A DNA stretch of 10,134 nt, taken from an uncultured beta proteobacterium. Lineage in GTDB: Bacteria > Pseudomonadota > Gammaproteobacteria > Burkholderiales > Rhodocyclaceae. The stretch covers positions 1 to 10,134 of the forward strand of contig CAIZKA010000041.1 in NCBI GenBank assembly GCA_903933395.1. Reading direction: 5' to 3'. This document shows positions 6,649 through 10,134 of the stretch, piece after piece. The notes under the pieces are model-generated. The model was not told the origin of the DNA and did not search any database. It worked only from the letters and a program-made list of their open reading frames with translations. Positions within the stretch are counted from its first letter, which is position 1, and every line of letters begins with the position of its first letter. Made by a program: the position numbers and the translations under genes.

Positions 6649-7401
6649 CTACCGGTTTGCCTTTGCGGGATTGGGAGCCACCGGTGCAGGTGTAGGTACC
6701 GGTGCCGGCGCGGGTGCCGCGGCCGGCGCGGAAGGAACCACAACAGGAGCAGGCGCCGCCGCGGGCGCCGCGGCAACTGAACTTTCGTCCATCTTCTTGC
6801 CGGTAAGTTCGAGATAACGCTTCTTCTCGTCGGCAAAGCGGATTCTGACCTCTTCCTTCTCCTTGGTCTTGTCGGCAATGGCCGTCTGCTGCGCCTGGAT
6901 ATCCTTGTCGTTGTCGCGGATCTGCCCCTTGACGGAATCAGGCACCGGCTTGCCTTTGTAGAACTCCTTGTCGGCATCGAGCTTCTGCTTCTTCTTCTTT
7001 GCTTCCTCGAGCCGCTTTTCGGCTTCCTTGATGCCTTTGTCAATCTCGGCCAGGTTCCTGTCCCGCACCGCATCAATATCCTTTGCGCTGGAATAAGTGG
7101 CCAGCAAAGCGAGCGTGCGACGACGGTCTTCGGCGGCCTTCTTGGCATCCGCCTCTTTCTTCGCCGCTTCGGCATCGCGGCGGGCCTGCTGCTCCTGCGT
7201 CAGCGGCGCTTCAACCTTTTTTGACACAAAACCACGATTGTCGCGCTCTTCATACGCCCGGCCCTGGCATGCGGCGGGCAAAAAATCGCCGCACACCTTG
7301 CGCCCGTTGGCGTCATCGCAGCAATAGATGCGGGTCTGGGCAGAAGCGCTCAAAGCGAGCAAAGAGGCGGAAACAGACAGCAGGGCGGTAATCAGTCGCA
7401 T
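6649..7401 (-). CDS. Secreted coiled-coil protein with DUF4124-like N-terminus, function unknown
   Basis: The 250-residue product is not tied to a known function. Residues 1-21 form a signal peptide ending in ALSASA, so the mature protein should be periplasmic. Residues 23-47 resemble the short DUF4124 module (aromatic-Cys, then D-A-N-G-R, then G-D-x-L-P) and carry four cysteines at 27, 28, 37 and 45, which may form disulfides or bind a metal. Residues 66-200 are highly charged and helical (QEQQARRDAEAAKKEADAKK and onward), predicted coiled coil, with a break at KGKPVPDS. Residues 209-250 are an Ala/Pro/Val-rich low-complexity tail, perhaps a spacer across the cell wall. An AGGGAGA ribosome site lies five bases before the ATG. 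It follows pyrE by 30 bp on the same strand, so co-transcription is likely. Its stop codon directly abuts that of gatB. Confidence 0.85.
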   Translation of the reverse strand: MRLITALLSVSASLLALSASAQTRIYCCDDANGRKVCGDFLPAACQGRAYEERDNRGFVSKKVEAPLTQEQQARRDAEAAKKEADAKKAAEDRRRTLALLATYSSAKDIDAVRDRNLAEIDKGIKEAEKRLEEAKKKKQKLDADKEFYKGKPVPDSVKGQIRDNDKDIQAQQTAIADKTKEKEEVRIRFADEKKRYLELTGKKMDESSVAAAPAAAPAPVVVPSAPAAAPAPAPVPTPAPVAPNPAKANR

Positions 7402-7431
7402 TGGGTTCTCCCTAATTCAGAGGACAGAATA

Positions 7432-8100
7432 TCACTCGATGCCATAAAGAGCGCGGTAAGCACGCACGGCAGCGAGCTTGTTTTCAAGTTCCGGATGGCC
7501 GGACAGATAATCGATCAAATCGGTCAAACTGGCAACGCTGATGACCGGAATGCCGTAATTCCTTTCCACCTCCTGCACCGCAGAAAGCTCGCCCTGACCG
7601 CGTTCCCGACGGTCCAGCGCGATGACCACCGCGGCAGGCGTCGCACCGGCATCGCGGATCAACTCCACCGATTCGCGCACCGAGGTGCCTGCCGTGATCA
7701 CGTCATCGATGATCAGCACACGCCCCTCGAGCGGCGCGCCTACCAGCGTGCCGCCTTCGCCGTGATCCTTGGCTTCCTTGCGGTTGTAGGCGTAGGCGGT
7801 GTTGCGCCCCTGGCCGGCAAGCGCCATCGCCGTGCCGGCGGCCAGAGGAATGCCCTTGTAAGCCGGGCCGAACAGCACATCGAACGGGACGCCCGAGTCA
7901 AGAATGCGGCGCGCGTAGAAGTTGCAAAGGCGCGAGAGGGAGGCGCCGTCGTTGAACAGGCCGGCGTTGAAAAAATAGGGGGTCAGGCGACCCGCCTTGG
8001 TTTTGAATTCGCCAAAGCGCAACACGCCCAGCTCGCAGGCGAAGGCGATAAACTCGCGGCTCAGCTCGCTGCTCACGTTAAAGCTGACATTCGCATTCAT
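7432..8100 (-). CDS. pyrE: Orotate phosphoribosyltransferase
   Basis: PyrE joins orotate to PRPP to form orotidine 5'-monophosphate, the fifth step of de novo pyrimidine synthesis, in the cytoplasm. The 222-residue product is slightly longer than the 213-residue E. coli enzyme because of about ten extra N-terminal residues. GEFKTKAGRLTPYFFNAG (30-47) is the orotate-side motif. FGPAYKGIPLA (77-87) and YNRKEAKDHGEGG (105-117) include the flexible-loop lysines and histidine. VLIIDDVITAGTS (128-140) is the PRPP-binding signature. The ATG at 8100 has no Shine-Dalgarno sequence. A GTG at codon 9 is a possible but unsupported alternative. A -10 hexamer placed to start transcription at the ATG itself suggests a leaderless message. 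The gene diverges from xth across 25 bp and probably continues into the secreted-protein gene. Confidence 0.97.
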   Translation of the reverse strand: MNANVSFNVSSELSREFIAFACELGVLRFGEFKTKAGRLTPYFFNAGLFNDGASLSRLCNFYARRILDSGVPFDVLFGPAYKGIPLAAGTAMALAGQGRNTAYAYNRKEAKDHGEGGTLVGAPLEGRVLIIDDVITAGTSVRESVELIRDAGATPAAVVIALDRRERGQGELSAVQEVERNYGIPVISVASLTDLIDYLSGHPELENKLAAVRAYRALYGIE

Positions 8101-8106
8101 TAACCC

Positions 8107-8135
8107 ATTCTACATGCGGAAGCACATGCTCCGAA
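8107..8135 (-). promoter_or_regulatory. Candidate pyrE promoter (TAGAAT -10)
   Basis: Reading the minus strand, TAGAAT at 8112-8107 matches five of six -10 positions. At 17 bp upstream, TTCGGA (8135-8130) is a weak -35 with three of six matches. Standard spacing puts the transcription start at about 8100, the first base of the pyrE ATG. The box lies in the 25-bp gap and the -35 lies inside the first codons of xth. The prediction rests on hexamer match and position only. Confidence 0.4.
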
Positions 8136-8923
8136 TAGTCGCCCTGAATCTCAATGGTATCCGTTCCGCCGCCAACAAGGGATTATTCGAGTGGCTCGAA
8201 ACGCAGCAGGCCGATATCGTCTGCGTCCAGGAACTCAAGGCGCAACTGGCTGACCTGACTCCCGCGCTGCTCGCCCCGGCCGGCTTCACCGGCTGCTTTC
8301 ATGCCGCCGAAAAGAAGGGTTACAGCGGAGTCGGCATCTATTCGCGGCGGCGGCCCGACCGCATCGTCGAAGGGTTCGGCAATGTCGAGTTCGATGCCGA
8401 AGGACGCTACCTGCAAGCTGACTTCGGCAAGCTGTCGGTGGTCTCTCTCTACCTGCCGTCCGGCTCCAGCTCCGACGAGCGCCAGCAGGCGAAATTCCGC
8501 TTCCTCGACCAGTTCCGGCCGCAACTGGAGCGCCTGGCGGGCGAGGCCGGGCGCGACGGGCGCGAAATCCTGCTTTGCGGCGACTGGAACATAGCGCACC
8601 GCCCGATCGACCTGAAGAACTGGAAATCCAACCAGAAGAACTCCGGTTTCCTGCCCGAGGAACGGACCTGGCTGTCATCCGTCTTCGACGACCTGGGCTG
8701 GGTGGACGTGCATCGCCGGTTGATGCCGGAGGCGACCGGCGAAGCCTACACCTGGTGGTCCAACCGGGGCCAGGCCCGGGCCAACAACGTCGGCTGGCGC
8801 ATCGACTACCAGATCGCAACACCGGGGCTGGCGGCAACGGCACGCCGCGCCAGCGTTTTCAAGGACCGGCGCTTCTCGGATCATGCACCGTTGATTATCG
8901 ATTACGACTTGCCTGCCATATGA
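8126..8923 (+). CDS. xth: Exodeoxyribonuclease III family AP endonuclease
   Basis: This enzyme cuts DNA at abasic sites and degrades one strand 3' to 5' in base-excision repair. The 265-residue product matches the family length. All catalytic positions of the exonuclease III fold can be placed: Asn8 and Asn10 in ALNLNGIRSA, Glu36 in VCVQELK, Tyr109 in SLYLPSG, Asp153 and Asn155 in CGDWNIAH, Asp227 in RIDYQI, and Asp252-His253 in FSDHAPL. The YSGVGIYSR string is also typical. I choose the ATG at 8126, which has GGAAG just upstream (spacing three, rather short), because the conserved domain begins there. The ATG at 8114 has no ribosome site, and the frame's first ATG at 7997 lies deep within pyrE. 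Any promoter must overlap the 5' end of pyrE. Confidence 0.96.
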   Translation: MLRIVALNLNGIRSAANKGLFEWLETQQADIVCVQELKAQLADLTPALLAPAGFTGCFHAAEKKGYSGVGIYSRRRPDRIVEGFGNVEFDAEGRYLQADFGKLSVVSLYLPSGSSSDERQQAKFRFLDQFRPQLERLAGEAGRDGREILLCGDWNIAHRPIDLKNWKSNQKNSGFLPEERTWLSSVFDDLGWVDVHRRLMPEATGEAYTWWSNRGQARANNVGWRIDYQIATPGLAATARRASVFKDRRFSDHAPLIIDYDLPAI

Positions 8924-8952
8924 CATAGATCATTGCAGCGCTGCTGTAAAAT
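8920..8952 (+). promoter_or_regulatory. FNR/CRP-like dyad, palindrome and -10 box before the yqjD-like operon
   Basis: At 8920-8933 the sequence ATGACATAGATCAT has the form TGAY-N4-RTCA, the core of FNR/ANR sites (TTGAT-N4-ATCAA), with the outermost base pair changed. Immediately after it is a perfect 10-bp palindrome, GCAGCGCTGC (8935-8944), and then TAAAAT (8947-8952), a fair -10 hexamer. No good -35 lies 16-18 bp upstream, which would suit an activator-dependent promoter. However, the dyad centre is about 32 bp before the start expected from this -10, closer than the usual 41.5. The dyad overlaps the xth stop codon. Confidence 0.35.
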
Positions 8953-8995
8953 CGGTAGCCTTCAATCTGTAGTCATTCAATTTCAGGAGAAAACC

Positions 8996-9307
8996 ATGAG
9001 CGACATGACCGATGTCACCAAAGACAAACTGATTGCCGACGTCAAGCTGGTAATTGCCGACACGGAAGAACTGCTGCGCGCCACGGCGGGTCAGGCAGGG
9101 GAAAAAATCGCCGATATCCGCGCCAGAACCCAGGATCGCCTTGCGGCGGCCAAGATCAAGCTGGCCGAAGCCGAAGCCGTCATGGTGGACAGGGCCAAGC
9201 AGGTCGGACGCGCTACCGACGACTACGTGCATGACAATCCCTGGCGTTCGGTGGGTGTTGCCGCCGGCTTCGGTTTCATCGTCGGCCTGCTGATCGGCCG
9301 TCGCTGA
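8996..9307 (+). CDS. ElaB/YqjD/DUF883 family membrane-anchored protein
   Basis: The 103-residue product belongs to the ElaB/YqjD (DUF883) family: a soluble helical part tethered to the inner membrane by a C-terminal segment. In E. coli the relatives are stationary-phase proteins that associate with ribosomes, and that role is only inferred here. Residues 9-73 are a long charged amphipathic helix. DDYVHDNPWRSVGVAAG (75-91) is the family hallmark. A glycine-rich membrane span follows at about 85-100, ending in GRR. I start at the ATG at 8996 because AGGAG lies six bases upstream. An in-frame ATG at 8933 lacks such a site. It opens a three-gene cassette like yqjD-yqjE-yqjK, with eight bases to the next gene. 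Confidence 0.92.
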   Translation: MSDMTDVTKDKLIADVKLVIADTEELLRATAGQAGEKIADIRARTQDRLAAAKIKLAEAEAVMVDRAKQVGRATDDYVHDNPWRSVGVAAGFGFIVGLLIGRR

Positions 9308-9315
9308 ACCCGGCC

Positions 9316-9729
9316 ATGGTTGACGCGGCGGGCAATCCGCCGGGCCAGCGCAGGCTGTTCGCTTCGGCGAAAGGCCTGCTCGGCACCGGCATCAGCCTGC
9401 TCCACAATCGCCTTGAACTCCTCGGCGTCGAAGTGGCCGAGGAGCGGGCGCGGCTGGTTTCGGTGCTGGCTTACGGCGGCGCGGCGTTTCTTTGCCTGGC
9501 CGCAGGCCTGATCTTCCTCGCCATCTTTCTCACCGTTTTGATGTGGGACAGCAACCGCTTGCTCGCGCTCGGAGTCTTTTCCGCACTTTTCATCGGCGCC
9601 GGCATCACCAGCCTGACGCTGGCCTTGAGCCTGGCAAAATCGGGCTCGAAACTGTTTTCCGCCAGCCTGGCCGAACTGCGCAAGGATCATGAAGCCCTGT
9701 CGACCGGCGATGCCCCAAGGTCACAGTGA
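9316..9729 (+). CDS. YqjE-like / phage holin superfamily inner-membrane protein
   Basis: The 137-residue product matches the YqjE family, classed in databases with a phage holin superfamily by topology. That label does not mean it is a phage gene. A short basic N-terminus leads to GTGISLLHNRLELLGVEVAE (23-42), the conserved amphipathic segment. Two membrane spans follow at about 49-76 and 82-106, then a hydrophilic C-terminal tail. No Shine-Dalgarno sequence precedes the ATG, so translation probably depends on ribosomes arriving from the upstream gene. Its stop overlaps the next start by four bases (GTGA). The biological role is unknown. Conserved pairing with the DUF883 protein suggests a shared membrane or stress function. 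Confidence 0.88.
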   Translation: MVDAAGNPPGQRRLFASAKGLLGTGISLLHNRLELLGVEVAEERARLVSVLAYGGAAFLCLAAGLIFLAIFLTVLMWDSNRLLALGVFSALFIGAGITSLTLALSLAKSGSKLFSASLAELRKDHEALSTGDAPRSQ

Positions 9730-10037
9730 ACTCCACCGCCGTTGAACTTGCCCTGAAGAAGCAGCGGCTGCAGATCGCCAGCGACGGCTTGCGCGCCGAC
9801 TTCGGTCTTGGCGCGTCAGGCCTGATGCCGGTCTTCATCGGGGCCGACATGGCGGTCGCCGTTGCGCACTGGGTCCGGCGCAACAAGGAACTCGTCGTTG
9901 CGATGGGCGTCGCACTGCTTGTCATTCGACCGAGGAGCGCCGTGGGCTGGGCGCGTCGCGCCTTCGTCTTCTGGCGGATCTGGCGCAATTTTGAAGAATT
10001 TCTGGATCGCCGCCTGCCACCTCCCCGGCGCCGGTAA
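9726..10037 (+). CDS. YqjK-like small basic protein
   Basis: The 103-residue product starts at a GTG (9726) that overlaps the preceding stop codon, with AAGG five bases upstream. It is rich in Arg and has one hydrophobic stretch at about 56-67 (LVVAMGVALLVI), then an aromatic, basic C-terminal part (WARRAFVFWRIWRNFEEFLD) typical of YqjK-like proteins, ending in a run of Pro and Arg. Size, composition and place as third gene after the DUF883 and YqjE-like genes support the assignment, since sequence similarity in this family is low. Function unknown. It converges on the tRNA gene, and 47 bp separate its stop from the tRNA 3' end. Confidence 0.75.
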   Translation: MNSTAVELALKKQRLQIASDGLRADFGLGASGLMPVFIGADMAVAVAHWVRRNKELVVAMGVALLVIRPRSAVGWARRAFVFWRIWRNFEEFLDRRLPPPRRR

Positions 10038-10050
10038 TCCTTGACCAGAG

Positions 10051-10076
10051 AAAAGGCCCCCATCGCTGGAGGCCTT
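10051..10076 (-). terminator. Intrinsic terminator of the tRNA gene
   Basis: On the minus strand AAGGCC (10076-10071) pairs with GGCCTT (10058-10053). The stem extends by two more G-C pairs after one mismatch, with loop AGCGAT. It runs into TTTT and then CTC. The T-run is on the minus strand only, so it serves the tRNA transcript 8 bp upstream rather than the plus-strand yqjK-like operon. Confidence 0.75.
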
Positions 10077-10084
10077 GGTATGAC

Positions 10085-10134
10085 TGGTGGTGATGAGTGG
10101 ACTTGAACCACCGACCCCCGGATTATGAATCCGA
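10085..10134 (-). tRNA. tRNA with CAU anticodon (elongator Met most likely), 3' part
   Basis: Reading the minus strand from the window edge, the anticodon arm is TCGGA / loop TTCATAA / TCCGG, with anticodon CAT at 10127-10125. The variable loop is GGGTC. The T arm is GGTGG / TTCAAGT / CCACT. The 3' acceptor strand is CATCACC, followed by discriminator A and an encoded CCA ending at 10085. The D arm and 5' acceptor strand lie outside the window. It is not the initiator: the anticodon stem lacks the three consecutive G-C pairs next to the loop, and position 72 is C rather than A. A CAU-bearing tRNA(Ile), modified by TilS to read AUA, cannot be excluded without the missing half. Confidence 0.93.

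Noticed and set aside
6656..6780. Possible hairpin terminator in the GC-rich stretch at the 3' end of the secreted-protein gene
   Set aside because: The stretch encodes the Ala/Pro tail. Its self-complementarity comes from repeated GCC/GGC codons, and no T-run follows on either strand.
7997..8125. Earlier in-frame starts for xth (ATG at 7997 or 8114)
   Set aside because: The extension would lie inside pyrE and is unrelated to the family. Neither ATG has a ribosome site, and the conserved fold begins at the ATG at 8126.
9316..9729. Prophage holin
   Set aside because: The holin label comes from a superfamily based on topology. The neighbours are yqjD/yqjK-like chromosomal genes, and no phage genes are present.
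10085..10134. tRNA as an integration site for a mobile element
   Set aside because: The tRNA 3' end is followed by its own terminator and a chromosomal cassette. No integrase or direct repeat of the tRNA end occurs in the window.

Overview
The window looks like ordinary housekeeping chromosome from a GC-rich betaproteobacterium. The divergent pair mreBCD-mrdA / gatCAB, with pyrE and xth close by, is an arrangement I associate with Betaproteobacteria, and the proteins look Rhodocyclales-like. That placement rests on recalled family resemblance, not on a search. I see no phage, transposase, CRISPR array or defence gene.

Left part (1-3284, minus strand): mreB, mreC, mreD and the first 180 codons of mrdA (PBP2) form the cell-elongation (elongasome) operon. 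mreC and mreD overlap by one base. Between mreD and mrdA sits a 131-bp inverted-repeat element (560-690). Each arm carries three CACAGAG heptamers at a strict 9-bp period. It is the most unusual structure in the window. A smaller set of GC-rich dyads lies between mreB and mreC.

Middle part (3285-6648): a 150-bp divergent control region leads into gatC, gatA and gatB on the plus strand, chained by ATGA overlaps. They encode the amidotransferase that converts Glu-tRNA(Gln) and/or Asp-tRNA(Asn) to the correctly charged form. gatB ends exactly where a minus-strand gene for a secreted, cysteine-containing coiled-coil protein (DUF4124-like) ends, with no base between the two stop codons.

Right part (6649-10134): pyrE (orotate phosphoribosyltransferase) runs left and is probably co-transcribed with the secreted protein. 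xth (exonuclease III family) starts only 25 bp away in the opposite direction. A good -10 hexamer for pyrE is placed so that its transcript may be leaderless. Next comes a three-gene inner-membrane cassette resembling E. coli yqjD-yqjE-yqjK, preceded by an FNR/CRP-type dyad. The window closes with the 3' part of a CAU-anticodon tRNA on the minus strand and its terminator.

All genes appear intact except those cut by the window edges (mrdA, tRNA). No new multi-gene system is evident. The points worth following are the CACAGAG element inside the elongasome operon, the possible leaderless pyrE, the FNR-like site, and the uncharacterised pyrE-linked secreted protein.
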